Below are positions 1 to 5,460 of a stretch of 5,460 nt of DNA, one piece after another. How positions within the stretch are numbered: the stretch's first letter is position 1; every line of letters starts with the position of its first letter. The translations under genes were made by a program, and so were the position numbers. Below the pieces are notes generated by a model. It ran no database searches. It had not been told where the DNA came from and worked only from the letters and a program-made list of their open reading frames with translations. The DNA comes from a bacterium UBP8_UBA6595 (lineage in GTDB: Bacteria; Margulisbacteria; Marinamargulisbacteria; UBA6595), in contig DJIL01000035.1 in assembly GCA_002433595.1 (NCBI GenBank), positions 1-5,460 on the forward strand. The letters run 5' to 3'.

Positions 1-1511
1 ACGAATACGATGCGTCGTTGCAGTTGGCCAAATCCCATGATGTTGAATTTAGACGTCGGTTTCCGTTGCGGTATAAACGCTTGTGTAAAGCGCATGGACT
101 AGCTTACAAGCCATTGGTGACGGTTCGGTCGGATATTGAGTCGGTTCAAATTGTGTACCCCAGCCGATACATGGGCAATCCGGCATCCATGTTTGGGCAT
201 TTATTTTTAATTTTTGAATCCAAAAATGGGGTGCTGGATAGTAGCATTTTTCATTATACGGCAGTGCCGGATTCTGTGAATCCGATTCAGTATATTATTT
301 ATGGGCTAACGGGCGGATTTTCCGGCCATTTTTCAACGGAGCCGTATTATAAACGCATTAAAGATTACAACTATGTTGAAGATCGGGAAGTGATTTATTA
401 TGATTTGGTTCTATCCAACGATCAAATTGACGATTTACAATTGCATGCAGAGGAGCTGAAGCACGCGCAGTTTGATTATTATTTTATTGATGAGAATTGT
501 GCATTTTTCATTGCAAAAGCCCTCAATGTTGTACTGGAGACCAACATTGAAATGAATCCCTTGTTTGTGTCGCCCAGTCAAATTGTAAATGCCTTACAGG
601 CGAATCAAGCCTTGAGTGCTTATTATGTCCGTTCCTCACTCACGAGTCGGTTTAACCAAACCTATCAACAATTGTCATCGAGTCAAAAAAAACAAACAAT
701 GGCGCTTTTTTTAGAGGAAAAGCCCTCAGTTGAGACGATCCATCCAGAGTCATTGAAGGCGTTTTTATACTATTCAGAATATGCGATTAACAATTACAGT
801 GGATTGGTGACCCCCGTACGCTACAATCGGATTTTGGCGTATCAGAAACTGCAGGCGCTTCAGGATTCAGCCATTCGGCATCCAATTAACAAGCGACCGG
901 ATGTTCCAAAAATTCATTCCCAAAAAATCAGTCTTCAGAACGGCCCAAGCACTGGGCTTTTTGCATCGTATCATCCGGTTTATTACGCAAATGATTGGGG
1001 TTTAGTCGGAACTAAACAGCTGGATGTCGCAGCCATGCGATTGGGGTATAGTAATGCGCAGCAGGCTCAGGTCAATATTCAATTGCTCGATATTGCAAAT
1101 ATTACCCCGTATAACAAAATACAGGGTGATTATTCATGGCGGATGCGAAGTATGATTGGCTATAATCGCTATGGATTTTTGGATCAATCGTTTGATTATG
1201 GGGTGGGGCTGACTCCAGTGATGCACAGCATGGTGTATGGGTTTGTAGGCGGTCAACTGTCTAATTACAATACGATGGAAGAACGGGTGTTGCCGAATGT
1301 GTCTGTGTATCCTTCAGCGGGTATTCGATGGCTAACGCCATTAATTGGGGATGTGCTCAAGTTTGATTTGGGCTATGAGTATCGGTATCATCAGGTGTAT
1401 CTAAACCCCAGTATTATTGGCTATATGCGTGCGTATTCGGTTCAATTGGGCTATACGTATTCACCCTCAACTATAAACGCAGTACTTGCTTCGGTGAGCA
1501 AGGTGTTTTAG
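1..1511 (+). CDS. DUF4105 (Lnb N-terminal periplasmic domain) protein with C-terminal barrel-like region, 5'-partial
   Basis: The reading frame is open from base 3 to a TAG at 1509-1511, so about 502 residues are visible. The TTG at 18 is just an internal codon; the true start, with an expected signal peptide and roughly 100 further residues by family comparison, lies left of the window. Numbering from that TTG, the DUF4105 core runs from about residue 12 to 175. It includes RFPLRYKRL, PSRYMGNPASMFGH (48-61), YGLTGGFSGHFS (95-106), YYKRIKDYNYVEDRE and FDYYFIDENCAFF (152-164). Cys161 in DENC and His61 in SMFGH are the invariant-looking candidates for a Cys-His active site; this is inferred, and the family has no well-established biochemical activity that I know of. 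Residues from about 310 to 497 alternate polar, aromatic and glycine residues and end in Phe, as expected of outer-membrane strands. The likely location is the periplasm or outer membrane. It converges on the minus-strand operon. The domain call is strong; the function is unknown. Confidence 0.88.
   Translation, partial: EYDASLQLAKSHDVEFRRRFPLRYKRLCKAHGLAYKPLVTVRSDIESVQIVYPSRYMGNPASMFGHLFLIFESKNGVLDSSIFHYTAVPDSVNPIQYIIYGLTGGFSGHFSTEPYYKRIKDYNYVEDREVIYYDLVLSNDQIDDLQLHAEELKHAQFDYYFIDENCAFFIAKALNVVLETNIEMNPLFVSPSQIVNALQANQALSAYYVRSSLTSRFNQTYQQLSSSQKKQTMALFLEEKPSVETIHPESLKAFLYYSEYAINNYSGLVTPVRYNRILAYQKLQALQDSAIRHPINKRPDVPKIHSQKISLQNGPSTGLFASYHPVYYANDWGLVGTKQLDVAAMRLGYSNAQQAQVNIQLLDIANITPYNKIQGDYSWRMRSMIGYNRYGFLDQSFDYGVGLTPVMHSMVYGFVGGQLSNYNTMEERVLPNVSVYPSAGIRWLTPLIGDVLKFDLGYEYRYHQVYLNPSIIGYMRAYSVQLGYTYSPSTINAVLASVSKVF
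1485..1510 (+). terminator. Candidate intrinsic terminator overlapping the end of the DUF4105 gene
   Basis: A perfect 6-bp stem, CTTGCT (1485-1490) and AGCAAG (1497-1502), encloses TCGGTG, whose outer T and G could add a wobble pair. GTG and then TTTT (1506-1509) follow on the plus strand. The hairpin encodes the final Ala-Ser-Val-Ser-Lys residues, and the last T of the T-run is the first base of the TAG stop. The stem is short and the T-run modest, so efficiency may be low. On the minus strand the hairpin is not followed by a T-run, so it would not obviously terminate the opposing operon. Confidence 0.5.
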
Positions 1512-1525
1512 TCTCCATCAAACGG

Positions 1526-2671
1526 TCAAACCACCAACACAGCTTTGGGGCTGGCGCCTTTGATCCAGGGAAGCTGAATAATATCCCCGGGTTCGGCGGT
1601 TGTGCAGGGCTCGCCGGTGAGGGTGTGCACAGGGGGAATGCTGGCATAGGGTTGATGCCGGTCGTGTTGGGGCAATAACAAACGCGGGGGGGCTTGAAAC
1701 CCTCGAAATGGTTCGCATAGGGTCACGTGGATACAGTCCCCTTTAATCACATCAATGACTGTGCCCAAAACAAGTCCGTCGCGTTCAGCCTGTCGTTCTT
1801 GATCCGTATTATTAACTAAAAAAAACATGGGCTTAAGTGGGCGTGGGCTAACCGCTTGAACCGGTTTTGCATCACCGGTTGTTTGGGCGTCTAAACAGTG
1901 TCGATAGGCCGATAACGCTGTAGTGAGATAGGCATCGGATTGCCCCCGTCCATCCACAATCCAACCGCTTAAATTCAGCCCCAAGACAACCGAACTATAG
2001 CCCAGCAAGCACCGGTCCATATAAAAAAACATAAAATGCCCATGGCGGTTGTCTAAAACGGGAAAATGTCGCCCCGGATAATCGGTGTCATCAATGCTGC
2101 CCTGAATGACCCGTTCAGTCTCCATTAAACTGCCCAAATATCGACGGTACGAGTACTGCAGCAAAATGGGCCCGTGAACCATAAGCTCGTATTGCGTATC
2201 AACGGTTTTTTGAATTGTTTTAATGGCTGCAACAGGTAACTCATTGCCCAGCACCTGCCGCGTGGCGGTTTGCGAAAAAGCAGCCATGCTTTGGGCATTG
2301 GCATTCCCCATTTCAGTGTTGAGGATAATGCGTATCGCGGGTTCATGCTCAGCAATATAGGCCATCGCCCCAATGTCTTGAACCCGCATCCAGCGCACGG
2401 GGCTATCCAAAATCCGGGCAATTACCCGATCTAACAAGTCAAATTCGTGGGTATGAAACAGCTTGTCGCAATTGACGCTGAATATACAGTTTGGATACTG
2501 CTCAGTCGCATGGAGGAGCCGGTCTAAGGTGTCCAATCGTTTGGGGTCCGGGTCTTGGTAGGATCGGCACGAAATAGCCGGATCATCCAAAATAACATGG
2601 GTCGCTCCGGCTTGAATGGCGTGACGTATCCCGTCAACACTGCCTGCGAATGTGATTAATTCTGGGGTCAC
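1526..2671 (-). CDS. Divergent U32 family protein lacking Fe-S cysteines (YrrN/TrhP1-like)
   Basis: A 381-residue protein starting at GTG 2671 and ending at TGA 1526-1528. The N-terminal MTPELITFAGSVDGIRHAIQAGA has the layout of U32 TIM-barrel starts (PELLVPAGNLEKLKIAL in the neighbour), which supports this start. LNTEMGNANAQ (117-127) aligns with HVSTQASVTNA of the neighbour, and WIVDGRGQS (237-245) with VKIEGRMKS. The normal cysteine signature is degenerate: ELMVHGPILLQYSYRRYLG (162-180) keeps the HG but has Leu170 and Arg177 where the neighbour has Cys168 and Cys175, and the later cysteine pair is also absent. It therefore probably cannot hold the [4Fe-4S] cluster. Residues from about 280 to 381 form an extra C-terminal part (LVLGTVIDVIKGDCIHVTL...PGDIIQLPW) resembling the small beta-barrel of longer U32 proteins. 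The inferred role is partner subunit of the adjacent TrhP-like enzyme in tRNA U34 hydroxylation, as proposed for YrrN with YrrO. It could instead be a decayed paralogue, but the reading frame is intact. Confidence 0.82.
   Translation of the reverse strand: MTPELITFAGSVDGIRHAIQAGATHVILDDPAISCRSYQDPDPKRLDTLDRLLHATEQYPNCIFSVNCDKLFHTHEFDLLDRVIARILDSPVRWMRVQDIGAMAYIAEHEPAIRIILNTEMGNANAQSMAAFSQTATRQVLGNELPVAAIKTIQKTVDTQYELMVHGPILLQYSYRRYLGSLMETERVIQGSIDDTDYPGRHFPVLDNRHGHFMFFYMDRCLLGYSSVVLGLNLSGWIVDGRGQSDAYLTTALSAYRHCLDAQTTGDAKPVQAVSPRPLKPMFFLVNNTDQERQAERDGLVLGTVIDVIKGDCIHVTLCEPFRGFQAPPRLLLPQHDRHQPYASIPPVHTLTGEPCTTAEPGDIIQLPWIKGASPKAVLVV
2668..2671 (-). promoter_or_regulatory. GTGA stop/start overlap coupling the two U32 genes
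   Basis: On the minus strand the TGA stop of the upstream U32 gene (2668-2670) overlaps the GTG start of the downstream one (2669-2671), reading GTGA. The preceding bases, including AACCGGTATC, contain no clear purine-rich ribosome binding site. Translation of the second gene therefore probably depends on termination and re-initiation by ribosomes finishing the first, which would keep the two products in fixed proportion. Confidence 0.75.
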
Positions 2672-3840
2672 GATACCGGTTGCGTTAAAATACTATACGG
2701 GACAATAGTCGGCGTTCGCTCAACTTTAATTAAACAATTGGGTTTCAAGTCAGCAACGCGTAAGGGTGTATTGGCGGCGTTGGTCATGGTGTTAATCGCT
2801 GCTTCGTGGGTGCCTGTGGGCGTGATCCATTGCATGGGGGTGTCTGTGGTGAAGGGTTGTTTTAAATGCACATAGGCGTACGTGGCATCTAGGGCCTGTA
2901 CGGTACCTAAAAAATTCAGGGATTTACTGTATTGAGTGAATTGGGTGTTGCACGCAGTTTGAGGACGGTCTAAAAATCCGTCGCTGAAGGTTCGGTTGGA
3001 TACTGTTGCCAATTCATTTTCTAAATCATCGCAGGGAGCCTCTGGGTCTTGAAGTATTCGATCAATAGCCTGACGGTACAGTCGACTAACTTGGGCCACA
3101 TACAAATTGGATTTCATACGCCCTTCAATTTTGACTGAGTGAATACCCGCTGAAAGCATCGCTTGAATGTGATGAACCCCCATTAAGTCTTGGGCGTTCA
3201 TAATATGGGCCTCAGAGCGGGGTATGCTTGAAGTATGGACCCCAAACCGATGCCGACAACTTTGCACACATCCCCCACGATTGGAATCCCGAGCCGCTGT
3301 GTAATTGGAAATGACGCATTTCCCCGAATAGCTGGCACACATAGCCCCGTGAATAAAGACTTCCAATTCAACGGGAACCTGTTCCAAAATAGCTTTGCAG
3401 GCGTTAATGCTAACTTCTCTTGCTAAAATGACCCGCTTGGCACCTGCCGATTTCCAATAGGCACAGCCAGCCGCATTGGTGACACTGGCTTGTGTGGATA
3501 CGTGCAACGGAACAGAACAGCGTGCGCGCGCCAGTTCAAAAACACCACGATCTGAAATAATAAAGGCATCCGGATTTAAGTCTGCCAAAGCATCAATCAT
3601 ACGGGGCAACGTATCCATCGTGTGGGTGTGGGCAAAACTATTGAGAACAATGTAGACGCGTTTGGTGCGCTGGTGGGCAAATTCAATACCGTGGCGCAGC
3701 TCCGATAAGGTAAAATTGGGCGCATACTTGCGCAAGCCAAATAAGGATGTTCCAACATAAACCGCATCGGCACCATAGGTGAGTGCGATTTTTAGCTTTT
3801 CAAGATTACCAGCCGGTACCAGCAGCTCGGGAATGCCCAT
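2668..3840 (-). CDS. trhP: U32 family protein, TrhP/YrrO-like tRNA uridine hydroxylation enzyme
   Basis: A 390-residue protein starting at ATG 3840. The start MGIPELLVPAGNLEKLKIALTYGADAVYVG is the classic U32 opening. The full U32 signature is present at 160-178 (EVFIHGAMCASYSGKCVIS), followed by NRGGCVQSC (187-195). This gives four cysteines, 168, 175, 191 and 195, in the spacing C-x6-C-x15-C-x3-C expected for the [4Fe-4S] cluster of TrhP/YegQ-type members. IMNAQDLMGVHHI (213-225) and HSVKIEGRMKSNLYV (234-248) are further hallmarks. Residues from about 309 to 375 (NFLGTVQALDATYAYVHL...) are the C-terminal small beta-barrel. Family members were first called collagenase-like peptidases, but TrhP is known to make 5-hydroxyuridine at tRNA wobble position 34 using prephenate. 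The cysteine spacing argues against UbiU, whose fourth cysteine lies farther away. The gene sits 10 bp after ilvE and overlaps the next U32 gene by 4 bp. The subfamily is well supported; the exact substrate is inferred. Confidence 0.88.
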   Translation of the reverse strand: MGIPELLVPAGNLEKLKIALTYGADAVYVGTSLFGLRKYAPNFTLSELRHGIEFAHQRTKRVYIVLNSFAHTHTMDTLPRMIDALADLNPDAFIISDRGVFELARARCSVPLHVSTQASVTNAAGCAYWKSAGAKRVILAREVSINACKAILEQVPVELEVFIHGAMCASYSGKCVISNYTAARDSNRGGCVQSCRHRFGVHTSSIPRSEAHIMNAQDLMGVHHIQAMLSAGIHSVKIEGRMKSNLYVAQVSRLYRQAIDRILQDPEAPCDDLENELATVSNRTFSDGFLDRPQTACNTQFTQYSKSLNFLGTVQALDATYAYVHLKQPFTTDTPMQWITPTGTHEAAINTMTNAANTPLRVADLKPNCLIKVERTPTIVPYSILTQPVS

Positions 3841-3848
3841 GGTGCTCG

Positions 3849-3853
3849 CCTTA
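3849..3853 (-). promoter_or_regulatory. Shine-Dalgarno of trhP-like gene overlapping the ilvE stop
   Basis: On the minus strand the ilvE stop TAA (3853-3851) runs directly into GG, giving TAAGG. The AAGG at 3852-3849 lies 8 bases before the ATG at 3840, a near-ideal spacing. It supports both the chosen start and co-translation of the two genes. Confidence 0.7.
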
Positions 3854-4771
3854 GTAGGTTAGCCAGTGATGGGTATCTGGTAGAGCTCCACGAACAGTTT
3901 CAAAGTAGGCGGTTTGAATGCGTTTAGTTATGGCTCCACGACCCTGACTGCGAATGATTCGGCCATCAATTTCACGAATTGGTGTGATTTCAGCAGCCGT
4001 GCCCGTGAAAAACAATTCGTCGGCTAAAAACAACTCATCTCGGATCAAGGATTGCTGAACAACCGGAATGTTCATATCGGCCGCCAGTGAAATAACCGTT
4101 TGTGCGGTAATGCCACGCAAAGCATTATCCGAGCACGGGGGTGTAATTAGCTGGCCATTTTTAATTACAAACAAGTTTTCGCCAGGCCCTTCGGCAATGG
4201 TTCCATTCGTGGATAATAGAATGGCTTCGTCAAAGCCACAGGCTAATGCTTCTTGCTTAGCCAATACGGAGTTGGCGTAATTAGCCGTACATTTGGCCAA
4301 GGGCGGGAGGCTGTGACTATCCACACGGGCCCAACTGCTAATTTTACACCGAATGCCTTTTTCTAATCCTTCATCACCTAAGTAAGTGCCCCATCGCCAT
4401 GCTGCAATAATTAAATCAACGGGGTTATTGGCAGGGTTTAGACCCATTTCACCATATCCATAATAGAGCAGCGGTCGAATGTAAGCGCTGGTGAGATTGT
4501 TTTTTTTGAGTAATGTTTGATTGGCTTCGATGAGGGTTTCAACGGTGTAAGGGCAGGGCATGCCATAAATTGTTGCACTGTCAATTAAGCGTTCGTAGTG
4601 CTCGTTTACTCGAAATGTAGCCGGGCCATGGGGTGTTTCGTAGGCACGAATTCCCTCAAAAACGGCGGTGCCATAGTGCAAAGCGTGGGTTAATACATGA
4701 ACGTGTGCGTGATCCCACTCAATAAATTCTCCATTTTTCCAAATATACTGTGTTTTTTCTAATTTTCCCAT
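3851..4771 (-). CDS. ilvE: Branched-chain amino-acid aminotransferase (class IV PLP enzyme)
   Basis: A complete 306-residue protein, the usual length for IlvE. It reversibly transfers the amino group between glutamate and the 2-oxo acids of leucine, isoleucine and valine, the last step of their synthesis, in the cytoplasm. Diagnostic segments are YIWKNGEFIEWDHAHVHVLTHALHYGTAVFEGIRAY (9-44); SLPPLAKCTANYANSVLA (154-171), with Lys160 as the PLP-binding lysine; TIAEGPGENLFVIKNG (191-206), with Glu194 near the cofactor nitrogen; LRGIT (218-222); and FFTGTAAEITPIREIDG (254-270), whose Gly-Thr-Ala residues hold the cofactor phosphate. The C-terminus ends in HWLTY, close to the family's usual Trp-Leu ending. 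The ATG at 4771 gives the normal N-terminus. It is first in an apparent operon with two U32 genes and has its own promoter just upstream. D-amino-acid transaminase and ADC lyase, also fold-type IV, are less likely given the length and motifs. Confidence 0.96.
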   Translation of the reverse strand: MGKLEKTQYIWKNGEFIEWDHAHVHVLTHALHYGTAVFEGIRAYETPHGPATFRVNEHYERLIDSATIYGMPCPYTVETLIEANQTLLKKNNLTSAYIRPLLYYGYGEMGLNPANNPVDLIIAAWRWGTYLGDEGLEKGIRCKISSWARVDSHSLPPLAKCTANYANSVLAKQEALACGFDEAILLSTNGTIAEGPGENLFVIKNGQLITPPCSDNALRGITAQTVISLAADMNIPVVQQSLIRDELFLADELFFTGTAAEITPIREIDGRIIRSQGRGAITKRIQTAYFETVRGALPDTHHWLTY

Positions 4772-4774
4772 AAT

Positions 4775-4795
4775 ACCTATTAGTATACGATAGGT
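4775..4795. promoter_or_regulatory. Inverted repeat over the -10 region, possible operator
   Basis: ACCTAT (4775-4780) and ATAGGT (4790-4795) are perfect inverted copies, and the palindrome GTATAC (4783-4788) lies between them. The whole dyad covers the -10 box and the predicted transcription start of ilvE, where a repressor would act. A second small dyad, TTCAC (4795-4799) and GTGAA (4806-4810), abuts it and covers the -35 box. Short AT-rich dyads can arise by chance, and no known operator consensus is recognised. Confidence 0.3.
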
Positions 4796-4810
4796 TCACC
4801 GGGTTGTGAA
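4782..4810 (-). promoter_or_regulatory. Sigma70-type promoter of the ilvE-U32 operon
   Basis: Read on the minus strand, TTCACA (4810-4805; 5 of 6 to TTGACA) is followed after exactly 17 bases by TATACT (4787-4782; 5 of 6 to TATAAT). Transcription would begin near 4774-4776, only 3 to 5 bases before the ilvE ATG at 4771, so the message would be almost leaderless. The only Shine-Dalgarno-like bases, AGGT at 4778-4775, sit too close to the ATG and would be at or before the transcript start. The promoter lies in the 56-bp gap after the upstream barrel gene. Confidence 0.6.
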
Positions 4811-4827
4811 AGGCAGGTCTTCTAAAA

Positions 4828-5460
4828 TTAAAATATGAGTTGAAGGGTAATGCCCAATTCCGTGGTATAGTTTCGGGGTTCGTACAACGATGAAAGCTGA
4901 TATAATGGCACAAAATTAGAGTCTTCAATACTCCAGTAGTTGAAAAAAACAGTAGTTGCAATTGCGTTGATTTGGAAGTGATTGCGATTCGAAACAATAC
5001 CAGGGTATCGGTGTTTAATGGTTTTGATGGCTACGTGCATGCCATAGCCGTTGGGCTGATCCTTTTTAAAAACTTTGTCATTTGGCAATGTGTAGAAGTT
5101 GCCAGAACCAATACTTAGTTTAGTACCCTTTTTTAAACTAGTTGTTTGCATGCCGCGCTGTAAATTTCGATATTCAATATTAATGGTCCAGGATTTTTTT
5201 CTTGCGTTATTGAGTACTAATCGAATACCTATGGGAATGTAGGTGTATTGAGATAATCGGTCATAGCCAATGTGCCCGGTCGAAGTTACAGTGCCTTCGC
5301 CATGATGCATTAACTCTCGGTATCCGATTCCAGTATAGAGCGTTTGCCCAAATAATGCGCGTGTTTCAAACCCCGTATGATAGTTCCGATAACTTTTGCC
5401 TGTATTTTTGCTGGTATAGGTAGGGTCGTCGCTTAAGAAATAACGAGCTTCGGCTCGAAT
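4828..5460 (-). CDS. Outer-membrane beta-barrel-like protein of unknown function, 5'-partial
   Basis: The frame is open from the right window edge to a TAA at 4828-4830, giving 210 visible residues. No stop occurs between 5460 and the internal ATG at 5310, so that ATG is not the likely start; the protein continues outside the window, where a signal peptide would be expected. The upstream part reads IRAEARYFLSDDPTY and continues through TGFETRALFGQTLYTGIGYREL. Repeated blocks alternate hydrophobic with polar or aromatic residues (YTYIPIGIRLVL, SWTINIEYRNL, GYGMHVAIKTI, FQINAIATTVFFNYW), separated by polar loops. The chain ends TTELGITLQLIF, with the terminal Phe and alternating hydrophobics of a BAM-recognised last strand. 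It has no catalytic motif that I recognise and resembles small porin-like surface proteins. The next gene downstream is ilvE, with its own promoter, so a shared function is not implied. No convincing terminator follows the stop. Confidence 0.72.
   Translation of the reverse strand: MRAEARYFLSDDPTYTSKNTGKSYRNYHTGFETRALFGQTLYTGIGYRELMHHGEGTVTSTGHIGYDRLSQYTYIPIGIRLVLNNARKKSWTINIEYRNLQRGMQTTSLKKGTKLSIGSGNFYTLPNDKVFKKDQPNGYGMHVAIKTIKHRYPGIVSNRNHFQINAIATTVFFNYWSIEDSNFVPLYQLSSLYEPRNYTTELGITLQLIF

Noticed and set aside
1518..1718. Short minus-strand open frame within the end of the divergent U32 gene
   Set aside because: It overlaps the U32 gene in another frame and has an Arg, Pro and Ser-rich composition typical of a shadow frame. 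It has no recognisable motif.
3235..3426. Plus-strand open frame opposite the U32 cysteine region
   Set aside because: It lies antisense within a conserved coding region and has no motif or ribosome binding site that I can support.
2668..3840. Reading the U32 pair as UbiU/UbiV for oxygen-independent ubiquinone synthesis
   Set aside because: The four cysteines are spaced C-x6-C-x15-C-x3-C, as in TrhP/YrrO, not with the distant fourth cysteine of UbiU, and the partner lacks the cysteines UbiV needs. No ubi genes are adjacent.
4498..4510. In-frame slippery heptamer A AAA AAC in ilvE (minus strand), a possible programmed -1 frameshift
   Set aside because: The -1 frame reaches a TGA within about 20 codons and yields no sensible product. 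The A-run is explained by Lys-Lys-Asn codons, and ilvE is complete in the normal frame.
4795..4810. TTCAC/GTGAA hairpin as a terminator for the right-hand barrel gene
   Set aside because: The stem is only 5 bp and no T-run follows on the minus strand. It coincides with the -35 box instead.
4719..4997. 92-codon minus-strand open frame spanning the ilvE start and the barrel gene end
   Set aside because: It overlaps two better-supported genes and the promoter and has no family resemblance. The real frames on both sides are convincing.

Overview
The window looks like ordinary chromosomal DNA from a Gram-negative bacterium. It is tightly packed and of moderate GC by eye. Two partial genes at the edges encode proteins that end like outer-membrane beta-barrels, with a terminal Phe, and the left one also carries a DUF4105 (Lnb N-terminal periplasmic) domain. 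A proteobacterial host is plausible, but nothing here fixes the taxon. I see no mobile element, tRNA, rRNA, CRISPR array, prophage or toxin-antitoxin signature.

Left part (1-1511, plus strand): the 3' portion of a DUF4105 protein with a C-terminal barrel-like region. Its N-terminus and signal peptide lie outside the window. A hairpin followed by a T-run overlaps its last codons and probably ends transcription. It converges on the next gene with only 14 bp between the stop codons.

Centre (1526-4771, minus strand): a compact three-gene operon read right to left, ilvE, then a TrhP/YrrO-type U32 protein, then a second and divergent U32 protein. ilvE encodes a complete branched-chain amino-acid aminotransferase. 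The first U32 protein has the intact PROSITE-type U32 signature and four cysteines arranged for a [4Fe-4S] cluster. The second is a paralogue that has lost those cysteines. ilvE and the first U32 gene are 10 bp apart, with a Shine-Dalgarno sequence overlapping the ilvE stop. The two U32 genes overlap by 4 bp (GTGA). The likeliest job of the pair is tRNA wobble-uridine hydroxylation (ho5U34), by analogy with TrhP of E. coli and the adjacent yrrN-yrrO pair of Bacillus. The unequal cysteine content suggests a heteromer of a cluster-bearing subunit and a cluster-free partner.

Right part (4772-5460): a 56-bp spacer holds a good sigma70-like promoter for the operon, with small dyads over both boxes and an almost absent 5' leader. 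To its right is the 3' end of a minus-strand gene for an unidentified outer-membrane beta-barrel-like protein, open to the window edge. No stretch over 300 bp lacks a gene. I found no clearly novel system. The most interesting item is the coupled U32 pair with one cluster-less member.
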